34,758 nt of DNA, from IMG/VR virus record IMGVR_UViG_3300033141_005122, positions 1-34,758 of that record; one strand, given 5' to 3'. Made by a program: the position numbers and the translations under genes. Of the stretch, positions 16,027 through 25,045 are shown one piece after another. The notes below the pieces were generated by a model. It had not been told where the DNA came from and did no database searches. It saw only the letters and a list, made by a program, of their open reading frames with translations. The stretch is from a virus. Position 1 is the first letter of the stretch. Each line of letters opens with the position of its first letter.

Positions 16027-16521
16027 TTATTTTTCAGGTGGTTCCTTTTTAAATTTTTTATAATATTTAACTAAAAAATTATAAGCTTTAGTTACATCAA
16101 CATCTACTGGTTTATTCCTTGCTCCTTTAACTGCCTTCATTGCGTTACTTACACCACCCCAAGTAGCTTTTAATTCTCCATTTATTACATCTGCAAAAGG
16201 TAACTTATACCCTCCAAACTTTTTTTCTTGGCCAGAAACACACCATACAAAACCTTTACCGTATTTTTTCCAATTAATTTTATCTTTGTCTGGGCCGCCA
16301 GCCCATTTAGCTATTCTAGCACGAGCAGCATCACCATCCCATTCAGATCTATCATCTATAGGCAATGTTTTACTACCACAAATTTTGGCAATTTCATAAT
16401 TTTCGTCAAGTAGTTCAGCTTCTTCTATAGAAGCTACAATAACATCAGCCTCTTCAATAGCTGCCTTTGCTTTTAATAATGATTTTTTTAGATCCTCTCT
16501 AAACTGCTTATTTATTCCCAT
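16027..16521 (-). CDS. Phage domain usually linked to head-maturation protease
   Basis: 164 residues. After a short helix, DRSEWDGDAARARIAKWAGG, then YKLPFADVINGELKATWGGV and MKAVKGARNK make up a domain commonly attached to phage prohead proteases or coded next to them. No protease active site is present here. It partners the similar-context gene at 15607. GGAGG precedes ATG 16521. Assigned by motif memory only. Confidence 0.78.
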   Translation of the reverse strand: MGINKQFREDLKKSLLKAKAAIEEADVIVASIEEAELLDENYEIAKICGSKTLPIDDRSEWDGDAARARIAKWAGGPDKDKINWKKYGKGFVWCVSGQEKKFGGYKLPFADVINGELKATWGGVSNAMKAVKGARNKPVDVDVTKAYNFLVKYYKKFKKEPPEK

Positions 16522-16525
16522 AATA

Positions 16526-17269
16526 TCATGCCTCCATTAAAATAACAATTTTTTGTTGTAACACTGCAATCGATCTTTCTACATGTGCTGATATAGACCC
16601 GTCGATTGCTTCTAATGTCCAATCATTAGATTTAAATTTAAATAATGCCCCATTAGAAATAATTATTGGTTCTACAGCTATAACCATTCCAGGACGAAGT
16701 CTCCAATCTACCCCAAGAGTTGGACTATTTGGTATATTAGGATCTTCATGTAATTCAAACCCTACCCCATGTCCACCATAACCAGCCAAAACGTCATACC
16801 CTTCAACGCTAACAGTATTAAAAATAGTTTCAGAGATAGAAGATATACGTATATTTGGCTTTATTAAACTAAGAGCTTTGTTTAGTGCTTTATACGCAAT
16901 ATTTACTATCCTACTTTCACCACCACCAATTACAAACGTTTCTGCATTATCGCTTACAAACCCATCCTTAATAAAACCAACATCAATAGTAAGTATATCG
17001 CCTTCTTTTAAAATATAATCCGATGGAAAACCGTGTATTACTTCAGAATTAACACTTACACAAAGTTGGTGAGGAAACCCATTGTACCCAAAAAATGCTG
17101 ATTTAAGTTTATATTTTTCACAGAATTTTATACATAATTCTTCGAACATATATGTTTGCACACCAGGTTTTATATATTCATTACAAATACCGAAAAACTC
17201 TTTCGATAACTTGTTAACATATACAAGCTTCTTTATCTGAGATGGTAATTTTAATAAAAACATGCTCAT
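16526..17269 (-). CDS. map: Type I methionine aminopeptidase
   Basis: 247 residues. Metal ligands of MetAP-I are all visible in order: Asp in TIDVGF, Asp in FVSDNAETF, His in GYGGHGVGFELHEDP, Glu in AVEPIII and Glu in HVERSIAV; the substrate His is in VIHGFP. It removes initiator Met from new proteins. It follows the PanC-like gene in the same run as the radical-SAM genes, so it may process those products. A weak AAGGA lies 14 nt before ATG 17269. Phage copies are uncommon. Confidence 0.93.
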   Translation of the reverse strand: MSMFLLKLPSQIKKLVYVNKLSKEFFGICNEYIKPGVQTYMFEELCIKFCEKYKLKSAFFGYNGFPHQLCVSVNSEVIHGFPSDYILKEGDILTIDVGFIKDGFVSDNAETFVIGGGESRIVNIAYKALNKALSLIKPNIRISSISETIFNTVSVEGYDVLAGYGGHGVGFELHEDPNIPNSPTLGVDWRLRPGMVIAVEPIIISNGALFKFKSNDWTLEAIDGSISAHVERSIAVLQQKIVILMEA

Positions 17270-17293
17270 AATTAATTTTTAAATCCTTAATCA

Positions 17294-18205
17294 TTATAAA
17301 TCAATATACTCACAATAAACCAAATAGCTATCGCCACTAAAATTATTATTTACATGTAATGGAATTTCGATAAAAGCTTTATTGTTATCAATCCACACCA
17401 AATCGTAAAACACTTCTACCCTTAAAGCACGGAATTCTCCCGAAGTATCTAAAGCATTGATACTACTTAGCAAATCTTGTTTATATTGTTCTACATCAAT
17501 TTGTATTTGTGATTTACCAGTTTCTATCAAACTTGGTAATTGTTCTGTGAAAGATTTTTGAGGCATTAATATAGAATCAACTATAGATGACATATAAGGA
17601 AATCCAGTAAGTGGATTTATTATAGGTTCAGGAGAAATAAAAACCTGATTCATATAAGTCTCTAGAAAATGTTTCATACCCAATCGCCAACTACCATCTT
17701 TATATGAGCCTACTCTCACATCTATCCTATATAGATCTAGATCTTCACGTATTTTAGTAAATAACATAGCAGCTCTTAAAAGTACTTTTCTATAATCATC
17801 TAAAGCAAAGTAATTATTAGTACTTATTACATTCTCAACATAAGCACGTAGCTCTTCTAAGTTAAAAGACTCAACCCAAGACAGTTCAGTACCTCGTTCA
17901 GGCCACAGTACTAGATCTACATTTTGCTGTTCACACCATTGTAAGCACACTTGCTTTATTTGTTCGCTACTCTTTGATGGATAAATACCATACTCAGGGT
18001 ATACATTTGTAAATATTTCTCCAAGATTCATAAAGCCAACCATTACTTTATCAGCATGTTGTTTAGACTCAGCCACACACTGTTCATGACCCGCATGAAA
18101 ACTATCTAAGCTTTCTTTTCTTTGCATGCCTATATAGGCTATAGTGTTATTATATACAGATTTGCTGTACTTTTTACATTCACTAGTAGTAGTGATAATT
18201 TCCAT
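17294..18205 (-). CDS. PanC-like nucleotidyltransferase (pantothenate synthetase-related)
   Basis: 303 residues. FHAGHEQC is the HIGH-type ATP motif in the position used by pantothenate synthetase, followed by VGFMNLGEIF in place of the usual SIFVNPxQF. NPLTGFPYMSS resembles the later DxxGLAxSSRN segment but lacks its key Arg and Asn, so pantothenate synthesis is doubtful. It may adenylate another carboxylate. No panB, panD or other CoA gene is nearby; instead radical-SAM genes precede it by five bases. AGGAGG lies 12 nt before ATG 18205. Superfamily fairly sure, substrate unknown. Confidence 0.75.
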   Translation of the reverse strand: MEIITTTSECKKYSKSVYNNTIAYIGMQRKESLDSFHAGHEQCVAESKQHADKVMVGFMNLGEIFTNVYPEYGIYPSKSSEQIKQVCLQWCEQQNVDLVLWPERGTELSWVESFNLEELRAYVENVISTNNYFALDDYRKVLLRAAMLFTKIREDLDLYRIDVRVGSYKDGSWRLGMKHFLETYMNQVFISPEPIINPLTGFPYMSSIVDSILMPQKSFTEQLPSLIETGKSQIQIDVEQYKQDLLSSINALDTSGEFRALRVEVFYDLVWIDNNKAFIEIPLHVNNNFSGDSYLVYCEYIDL

Positions 18206-18209
18206 ACTC

Positions 18210-18695
18210 TTAGTTAGCCTCCTGTAAAAGTTTTTGTAACAATTCGCTGTTTAGCTCAAAGGATGGTGGAGTCCAAGAATTTAACTCAGAAAATAGAGAA
18301 AACATAGTTTTAGATTTTTTCAATAGATTCACATGTGAATTATATAAACTTAAAAATTTATTTAACAATAAACACAATTTTGACAATAAAATGTCTTTTT
18401 TATAATTTTCATTCCAATTATACACAATTTCTGAAAATATGCTACAAAAAGCTACCATTTCATAATTTAAATTGGCATTTAAAACTTTATCGACAATAAT
18501 AAAAGTAACGTCTTTAATTTTATTCTCATAATCATCAACTATATCTTCTTCTATAACCATCTTATAAATATGAAAGTTCATTAATCCTATTACAGACTTA
18601 ACACACTTTCTTTCTTCATCATTAAATAAGGACGACACAGATTTAGATAATAAAAGTTTATTCAAATCATCAATATACCTTTCATAATCAGACAT
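18210..18695 (-). CDS. Small helical protein of the radical-SAM operon
   Basis: 161 residues from ATG 18695, chosen because AAAGGAG lies just upstream and the codon overlaps the stop of the radical-SAM gene (ATGTCTGA). Highly helical, rich in Leu, Asn and Lys, no Cys cluster, no RRE-like winged helix that I can see. It pairs in position with the 143-residue helical protein after the other radical-SAM gene: each enzyme is followed by a small helical protein. A chaperone or substrate-binding helper is a reasonable guess. Confidence 0.75.
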   Translation of the reverse strand: MSDYERYIDDLNKLLLSKSVSSLFNDEERKCVKSVIGLMNFHIYKMVIEEDIVDDYENKIKDVTFIIVDKVLNANLNYEMVAFCSIFSEIVYNWNENYKKDILLSKLCLLLNKFLSLYNSHVNLLKKSKTMFSLFSELNSWTPPSFELNSELLQKLLQEAN

Positions 18696-20007
18696 TTCCT
18701 TCTCCTTTAATATATTTCTCATAAATATTGAGAGAATCAGCACACTCCAATGTATAAAAATATTTTAATATCCCTAATTTGTCCAACTCATCTATCAACG
18801 CAAAAACTTTAGCATGTTCTAATAAACAAATTGTAGGAGCTGTAATAAACATTTCACCAGAAAATTCATAATTAGCCCCTAAACATGGTCCACTACATAA
18901 ACCTTGTATGCCACATGATTCACAAAATGGAAATAACTTAAAGTTAAGAGAATATAAAGCAGTGACAAGATCTGGATTTATAGATTCAATACCAGTAATT
19001 TTATTACCATCATTTACAAACCTATACATATTAAATTGATCATAAGCCGTTCTATGGCACGGAGATACAGTTAAATCTCCCAATCTAAGTTGCATAGTAG
19101 ACTGCACTGAACATCCTAACCCCCTACCCATACCAAAGAATGCTGAGAATATATTAAATATTTTTCTTTTATGTATCTCCCATACAATATCTTTATCCTC
19201 TATATTTTCTTTTCTTAATCTATCAATAACCCAATTTACTACAAATCTTATAAAATTATAAAATTCCTTTATCTGTTTAAGATTCCACTCATGATTTCTA
19301 ACTTCCAATAAATAAATAGACTGCCAATTAATATTGTATTTTTCAAACATCTCTTGAAACCATAGAAAGTTATCTTTCCATAGTTCAATACCTTTACTAT
19401 ATATCATGGGATGGAAAGCATACCCCCATTTTGATTGTAAAGAAAATATTTTATCATAGAAATCTTCGGTTCTTTTCTTTCTGAAAAACGGCCTATTAAC
19501 TTCATCAAGATACTTTCCGTCAACGGATGCACTTAGGATAAGATTAATGTCATGGTATTTAGCTCTATTTATTAATTTATCTATCCTAGAAATCTTTTCA
19601 TCACTAAGAACAAAACTAAAATTAGTAGGTACAACGATATTATTATCTATAGAATGTTGTATCTGCCAATCTAATACTTTTTCTATAACTAAAAATCCTA
19701 TCTCTGTAGAAAAAGGCTCGCCAGAGAAAATTTCTATCATAGGAAAATATTTATTATTAGATAACCAATTTAATAATATTTCTAAATTATTTAATATACT
19801 ATCTTTCTTACTGATAGATGGTGGGTTCAAAAAATTACCATATTTATTATAATAACAATATGAACATCTCTGATCACAAACAGCTGTTATTTCTAATTCC
19901 AAAGATGAAAAATTGCTATATTTATCATCTACTAAAAATCTACGGTCTCTCCAAGATTCAAAAAATGTTCTACTAAGAATATGTAAAACTATATCATCCT
20001 GTATCAT
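18688..20007 (-). CDS. Radical SAM/SPASM enzyme A
   Basis: 439 residues. The radical-SAM cluster motif is CDQRCSYCYY near residue 43; FSGEPFS matches the GGEP motif. A SPASM-type C-terminal domain has CESCGIQGLCSGPCLG plus further Cys (CHR, TICLL), enough for auxiliary iron-sulfur clusters. Such proteins modify ribosomal peptides or enzyme residues. It lies 50 bases after two tetrapeptide-repeat proteins that are natural substrate candidates, and a second radical-SAM gene lies on their other side. GGGGA precedes ATG 20007. Confidence 0.92.
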   Translation of the reverse strand: MIQDDIVLHILSRTFFESWRDRRFLVDDKYSNFSSLELEITAVCDQRCSYCYYNKYGNFLNPPSISKKDSILNNLEILLNWLSNNKYFPMIEIFSGEPFSTEIGFLVIEKVLDWQIQHSIDNNIVVPTNFSFVLSDEKISRIDKLINRAKYHDINLILSASVDGKYLDEVNRPFFRKKRTEDFYDKIFSLQSKWGYAFHPMIYSKGIELWKDNFLWFQEMFEKYNINWQSIYLLEVRNHEWNLKQIKEFYNFIRFVVNWVIDRLRKENIEDKDIVWEIHKRKIFNIFSAFFGMGRGLGCSVQSTMQLRLGDLTVSPCHRTAYDQFNMYRFVNDGNKITGIESINPDLVTALYSLNFKLFPFCESCGIQGLCSGPCLGANYEFSGEMFITAPTICLLEHAKVFALIDELDKLGILKYFYTLECADSLNIYEKYIKGEGNV

Positions 20008-20056
20008 ATCATATCCCCAACTTACCTACTATTAAAATATATTTGATCTAGTAAGT

Positions 20057-20413
20057 TTACTTGTAGGCAAAATAATCAGTATTACAAACTGAACTATCAT
20101 ATGATGAATTTACTGAACTATTATGACTACTACAATATCCTGAATAATCACTGCCATCTACTCCACTATCATAAGATCCGTTATAAGAAGAATCAGCCGT
20201 AGTATTCACAGTGGAGTCAACAGATGATAAATCACCAGAATTATATGAACCATAATAACTAGCGTCGTGTCCACTACATACAGAAGCATCATGACTAGCA
20301 TCAACCAAATTATCATCTAGCCAATCTACATTATTTCTAAGTTCTTGTAGCTCTACACCCACATCCCAATCTATCTTTTCATCTTCATTTAATGTAGACC
20401 ATGAAAAACCCAT
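20057..20413 (-). CDS. Tetrapeptide-repeat protein 1, putative radical-SAM substrate
   Basis: 118 residues. Residues 1-36 form a short module with FSWS and KIDWDVGVELQELRNNVDWL, like helical neck segments of phage fibres. From V37 to T112 come 19 tetrads in perfect register: position 1 mostly V/Y/H/D, position 2 D/N/C/Y/L, position 3 S/A/G/T, position 4 S/G/T. Examples are HDAS, VCSG, YNSG, HNSS, VNSS, YDSS. All three Cys (46, 94, 110) fall at position 2. It ends DYFAYK. Strong GGAGG before ATG 20413. With the neighbouring gene it is the likely substrate of two radical-SAM enzymes. Confidence 0.85.
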   Translation of the reverse strand: MGFSWSTLNEDEKIDWDVGVELQELRNNVDWLDDNLVDASHDASVCSGHDASYYGSYNSGDLSSVDSTVNTTADSSYNGSYDSGVDGSDYSGYCSSHNSSVNSSYDSSVCNTDYFAYK

Positions 20414-20431
20414 TTATATACCTCCATTTGT

Positions 20432-20875
20432 TTATGCGCTATAAAATTTTGCACTATTTAAACCAGTATCTTGAGATGATAAAACACTAGTATAATGAGA
20501 TCCACATACAGAGCTATTATCACCGCTGTCCACAGTAGCATTCTGTCCTGAGTCAACTGTCGTATTCTGAGTTCCATTAAATCCTGAATTATTAGTAGAA
20601 AGATCGCCAGATAAATCAGAACTGTCTACAGAGGTATGGTTTGTTGAATTGTCAGAATTACAACTATTATTATCATAAACATAATCAGCAGCATCTCTCA
20701 ACTCTTGTATATCTTGATCATCTATTTTATCGCCAGAACTTTTAGGGAATTTGGTCCATGAATAAGCTGTCAACCCTAATCTACTTATTAAGTTATCTAT
20801 ATTATTTTTAACTTCATTATGATGATCTTCCTGAATAGAATCACCAGGTACAATAGATGTCCATGAAAAACTCAT
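20432..20875 (-). CDS. Tetrapeptide-repeat protein 2, putative radical-SAM substrate
   Basis: 147 residues from ATG 20875; the ATG six bases earlier overlaps GGAGG and is too close to it. Two copies of the N-terminal module are present, FSWTSIVPGDSIQEDHHNEV and YSWTKFPKSSGDKIDDQDIQ, each followed by a short helix. From residue 71 there are 18 tetrads in one register, such as VDSS, DLSG, FNGT, QNTT, VDSG, QNAT, then KFYSA. Both Cys (72 and 124) occupy tetrad position 2. Composition is Asn/Asp/Ser/Thr/Gly-rich. Related to the protein at 20057 in both halves. Probably modified after translation, possibly virion-associated. Confidence 0.85.
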   Translation of the reverse strand: MSFSWTSIVPGDSIQEDHHNEVKNNIDNLISRLGLTAYSWTKFPKSSGDKIDDQDIQELRDAADYVYDNNSCNSDNSTNHTSVDSSDLSGDLSTNNSGFNGTQNTTVDSGQNATVDSGDNSSVCGSHYTSVLSSQDTGLNSAKFYSA

Positions 20876-20890
20876 GCTCATCCTCCTATT

Positions 20891-21322
20891 TTAACTATGT
20901 AGTATATTATAATAATGCCTACTCATATCAATTCCAACTGGTCTAGTTTTATTCATAAAATTATCTATTTTAGATACTAATATAGAAGAAATTCTTACTA
21001 AATTATCTACCGATAAACAATCACATGTAAGTTCATTTATAAGTTTAGCTTTTTTCATAACATCCGAGAATTTTTCATCGCCAAATATATTAACCCATTT
21101 AATAATAGACACACTAGAATTATAACAAAAATTTAATACTTCTTTAGATTCCACATTCCTTTCTACTAAACATCCTAATAAAATATCAATAAACCAATTT
21201 ATATCATCAACATTTATTTGCTTTGCTATATTACCACTAAGCTGTTCATTTATCATATTATAAATATCTCTTATTTTATTATATCTAGCACCGAACATAA
21301 AATATAATTCTCTGTCATTCAT
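20891..21322 (-). CDS. Small helical protein following radical-SAM enzyme B
   Basis: 143 residues, helical, four Cys scattered without metal-site spacing (GCLVE, FCYN, TCDCL). The start overlaps the radical-SAM stop as TAATG and follows GGAGGG, so the two are translationally coupled. Its place mirrors that of the helper after enzyme A. Not recognised; may deliver substrate. Confidence 0.75.
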   Translation of the reverse strand: MNDRELYFMFGARYNKIRDIYNMINEQLSGNIAKQINVDDINWFIDILLGCLVERNVESKEVLNFCYNSSVSIIKWVNIFGDEKFSDVMKKAKLINELTCDCLSVDNLVRISSILVSKIDNFMNKTRPVGIDMSRHYYNILHS

Positions 21323-22638
21323 TATATGTAACCCTCCTTAATAAGCCTACTTGTACAGAGTTCACCATAGCCATTTCCTAATAAAATAAATAAACTAGAA
21401 TCGGGTATAAACATACTACCAGACTTTACCAGTGATTCCAAATAACATTTTATTAACATACAATAAAAATTCAACATTTTTGTCATATCAAAGTCTTTAT
21501 AAATACTATTTATTACACCACACTCAGCTAAAGTATAACAAGAAGAGTATGCGGAATTTTCCAATAATCTACCAAAATCATTATAAACTCTGGATCTAAT
21601 CAAAAACTTTAATATATCAATTTCAGAGGACTCTTTATTGATAACACCAAGTTTACCAAGACTACTTTCATCTAAATTAGATTCTTTCAAATATAATTCA
21701 TCATCACTATAGAAACATCTATGGCAATATTGTAAAGAGTAAGGTTTTTCTCCTAGAGCAAAACATGAATCACCAGCAGAACATAGAAACATTTTATGTT
21801 TACTATAAAACTCTCTCTTTGAAACTAATTTATCTGCAGCTCTTCTATAAATATAAGACTCAGGAGGATTAATAAATCTATACTTATAATTTTCTTTAAG
21901 TATTATTTGATTCTTATATAACTTGTAAAAATTAATACCATCTTCTTTATTATAATTACAGTCACTAGAAATTACTACTGTTGGATCTACAATATTAGTG
22001 ATACGTATATTCTTAAATTCTGATAGTTTAGAAAATAAATCCTCAAAGAAATCATAGTAATATTTCAAATTATCAAAACTAGACAAATATTGTATATCTT
22101 CCCTCGCTGCAGTAGGTTTAATATGAGCAGATATAAATCTATTACTATCATTTAAGTGTTTAAACACATATAAAACATTTTCTATTATCTTATCTGTAGA
22201 TCCTAATTTTCTATTCTTATCAGTAATCTCTGGAGGACCATCAATAGATATCTGTATATCTAAATTCAATTTTCTAGGAAGAGATTTAGCAAAATCAATT
22301 ATATTATCAGGATTAGTCATAAAGTTAGAAGAAAAACTAACTGTTTTGAGTTTAGGAAATTCTTCTACAGCTTTCTGATAAAAATCCTTAAATAAGCTAA
22401 TAGTCAAAGTAGGTTCAGTGCCCCAATGACCAATACTCTCTAACTCATCGCCAAAATAATATTTAAGCTCTTCTAAATATTTTCCTGATTTAATTTTATC
22501 TATAATTGTTTTATGAATATCTTTTATTCTATCTACTTTAGAAATATAACAGTATTGACAGTCTAAATTGCACCACCCAGCTGAAAATAATTCACTAGCT
22601 ACAGCTACAGGTGTAGAGAAAAACTTATTTATAGACAT
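21322..22638 (-). CDS. Radical SAM enzyme B with SPASM-like Cys-rich C-terminus
   Basis: 438 residues. CNLDCQYCYI gives the iron-sulfur/SAM site near residue 23; GHWGTEPTL replaces the GGEP motif, and QISIDGPPE matches a conserved strand of SPASM maturases. Later Cys (FLCSAGDSC, YCHRCF, SSCYTLAEC) could hold auxiliary clusters. It is separate in sequence from enzyme A. The tail-fibre gene ends 20 bases upstream, so both are probably on the same transcript. AGGAG precedes ATG 22638. Confidence 0.92.
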   Translation of the reverse strand: MSINKFFSTPVAVASELFSAGWCNLDCQYCYISKVDRIKDIHKTIIDKIKSGKYLEELKYYFGDELESIGHWGTEPTLTISLFKDFYQKAVEEFPKLKTVSFSSNFMTNPDNIIDFAKSLPRKLNLDIQISIDGPPEITDKNRKLGSTDKIIENVLYVFKHLNDSNRFISAHIKPTAAREDIQYLSSFDNLKYYYDFFEDLFSKLSEFKNIRITNIVDPTVVISSDCNYNKEDGINFYKLYKNQIILKENYKYRFINPPESYIYRRAADKLVSKREFYSKHKMFLCSAGDSCFALGEKPYSLQYCHRCFYSDDELYLKESNLDESSLGKLGVINKESSEIDILKFLIRSRVYNDFGRLLENSAYSSCYTLAECGVINSIYKDFDMTKMLNFYCMLIKCYLESLVKSGSMFIPDSSLFILLGNGYGELCTSRLIKEGYI

Positions 22639-22658
22639 TATAACGAACTCCTATCTAT

Positions 22659-25034
22659 TTATCTAACCTTTATCCAGTGCCGTCCATTTACTTTAATTTC
22701 GTTATTAGGCCCCCAAAATTCTCTAGGTTCTGGTCTATCATAAATAGCAACTAACCTCTCAGGATAACTTCTCTTATCTTCTAATGTCATTTCAATAAGA
22801 TCTCCATTTTCATCATTAGTAAGAGGAGTACCAGGTTCATATTCTTTATCAACATATGCTAAAACCCATCCAGCTACAGCAAATGGTGCTTTATTATCTC
22901 CTCCAACTCCAGCAGCGATACCGTAAGTATCAGAACATACTCCTATAACTCCCAATTGACACCTCTCAGTACAAATCTTTGCACCAGATTTAGTAAGTCT
23001 ATAAACTTTACCATACACCACTTCATCATCAACCGGTTGAAAATCAGCTATATCGTTATAAACAGCATTATAAACCTTAGTAGCATAGAAATATCCATCA
23101 TAATTTAAACGTGTACTATTGGTGGGATCAGTAGTACCAGCATAAAAATACCCATCTGTTTTAGTTGTACCACTTATTTTAAGGGTACCAGTCATCTCAT
23201 CTCCAGTTACATTAACATATCTGGAATCATGAGTATGACCATTGATAGAGAAATATGATGAGTCATGCCCATCTAATAAATCAGCATCGAGACCAGATCC
23301 GCTACCATCTACATTCTTAATTTTTGCTAATACATCAGCATCTTCATAGTCAGTTAATAATACAAATCTAGCATCAGCTTCAGTTTCAGTAAAATACCTG
23401 TCATCATGAGTATGAAGAGTAGTATCGCCACTGCCAGTTAATCCATTATATTCACTTGCAGTTAAATGTTTGTAATCTCCATCATTTAATCCTGAAGTAT
23501 TATTATGTGAAATAGTAGAACCAAATACAACCCAAGCTGAACCGTTGTATGTATAAAGTTTATTCTCATCTTCCACCCAAACAGCAAGGCCTTCCGATTT
23601 AGCAGTAAATTCCCACGAACTACCATTCCACTCGGTTATTTCACCATCATGCCCAGACCAAGCACCTGTTGCACTATTAGCAATTAAGTACCTGTCTCCT
23701 GTAGAAGGAGATCCTGGAGGACTACTCAAATCTTTATCAATCACTGAATCTTGCCAATCTAGTCCTTGGACAACAGAGTCTACATAACTTTTTGTAGCTA
23801 AATGATCAGCCGATGTGGGGGTTATACCACCAACTACCCCCGTAAACGATCTTGTACCATCTACTCTAATATATTGCGTATGATCGTCATCTGATAATCC
23901 TGATAAATCACTGTGATCTAAATCTCCATTAGCCAAATCAACAGTTCCATTTAATTTAATGGTCTGACCAGTTCCACCTATATTAATATCCCCACCACTA
24001 GAATTATTGGAAATAGTGATATCATGATTTGAATAGGTGCTAGGAACTACTATTTGAACTCCACCTTCACCAGAAAAATAAAGATCACCCGAATCACCTG
24101 TCGAAGCAACTTTCAATCTTTGGCCTGAATCTGTAGAAATTGTAATAACATCACTTACATCTTCAATGACTTTTTTATTGTTAACATAAATAGATCCTGC
24201 ATCAGCCATCAAATCATGACAATATATAGTATTAAATTTTGCTGTAGCAGAACCAATATCACGTGTTGAAACCGACCCACTAGCTCCAGTCATTTCAGGT
24301 AGTAAATCGCCAGATAATTGTAGACTATTTGCATTAAACCTAGCTATTTCTGACGCATCAGCTTCAATAATAATATAGCCAGTTCCAGTATCAACAACTT
24401 CAACTTTAGAATTTCCTTCTGTTATTGAATCTTGGCTTAGTCCAGCAACACTGTCATCTACATACTTTTTATCCACTAAATTAGTATCTGCAGTAAAAGA
24501 TTTGTTAGAATTATAACTAATAACATTAGTAAATGCACGGCTTCCGTCTACTAATATATATTGTAAATGATCATCGTCACCTAACCCATTTAAATTACCG
24601 TGATCAGTATAATAACCCCCGCCTAATCCCGCTGAGGTTAAATAACTACATAGAATAATATCACCTACTTCAGGCGCAGCAGTAAAAGTTATCTGCGTAC
24701 CACTTACAGTATAATCATTGCCTGTTCCAGGTTGCTGCAAAATACCATTTAAATAAACCTCTAATGAATTAGCTTCTGGCGCCGCTGATAAAGTAAAGTT
24801 TGTGTTTGATCCATTAATAGACCCAGTAGGTGATTCATTAGCAGTCAAAGTTCCTACTTTTTCCCATTCAAAGGCAGAATTGCTAGCATTATATGTTAAT
24901 ACATCTCCATCATCAGGTGAATTCACAATATCTAATTTAATAGGGGTAATCTCAGCATTTTTAATGTGTGCTCCAGAAATAGTAGCATCAATTATTTGAT
25001 CTCCTCGAATCGCTGTGTTAAGCTTAGTTACCAT
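22659..25034 (-). CDS. Long tail fibre protein
   Basis: 791 residues, mostly fibre-type repeats: GDDDHLQYILVDGSRAF and SDDDHTQYIRVDGTRSF are paired repeats; HTHDDRYFTETEADARF and LDADLLDGHDSSYFS are motifs common in phage tail fibres. The N-terminus (MVTKLNTAIRGDQIIDATI) is also typical. The C-terminal 130 residues (YNDIADFQPVDDEVVYG to NGRHWIKVR) form a compact domain like those that end fibres of Gram-positive phages, possibly self-processing. It would bind the host surface. GGTGATGG precedes ATG 25034. The repeat-protein tetrads downstream echo its GHDSSYF motif. Confidence 0.92.
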   Translation of the reverse strand: MVTKLNTAIRGDQIIDATISGAHIKNAEITPIKLDIVNSPDDGDVLTYNASNSAFEWEKVGTLTANESPTGSINGSNTNFTLSAAPEANSLEVYLNGILQQPGTGNDYTVSGTQITFTAAPEVGDIILCSYLTSAGLGGGYYTDHGNLNGLGDDDHLQYILVDGSRAFTNVISYNSNKSFTADTNLVDKKYVDDSVAGLSQDSITEGNSKVEVVDTGTGYIIIEADASEIARFNANSLQLSGDLLPEMTGASGSVSTRDIGSATAKFNTIYCHDLMADAGSIYVNNKKVIEDVSDVITISTDSGQRLKVASTGDSGDLYFSGEGGVQIVVPSTYSNHDITISNNSSGGDINIGGTGQTIKLNGTVDLANGDLDHSDLSGLSDDDHTQYIRVDGTRSFTGVVGGITPTSADHLATKSYVDSVVQGLDWQDSVIDKDLSSPPGSPSTGDRYLIANSATGAWSGHDGEITEWNGSSWEFTAKSEGLAVWVEDENKLYTYNGSAWVVFGSTISHNNTSGLNDGDYKHLTASEYNGLTGSGDTTLHTHDDRYFTETEADARFVLLTDYEDADVLAKIKNVDGSGSGLDADLLDGHDSSYFSINGHTHDSRYVNVTGDEMTGTLKISGTTKTDGYFYAGTTDPTNSTRLNYDGYFYATKVYNAVYNDIADFQPVDDEVVYGKVYRLTKSGAKICTERCQLGVIGVCSDTYGIAAGVGGDNKAPFAVAGWVLAYVDKEYEPGTPLTNDENGDLIEMTLEDKRSYPERLVAIYDRPEPREFWGPNNEIKVNGRHWIKVR

Positions 25035-25045
25035 TTTCCATCACC

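Noticed and set aside
20057-20875. Pentapeptide-repeat or RTX protein
   Set aside because: The period is exactly four, not five or nine, and the A(D/N)LXX and GGxGxD patterns are absent.
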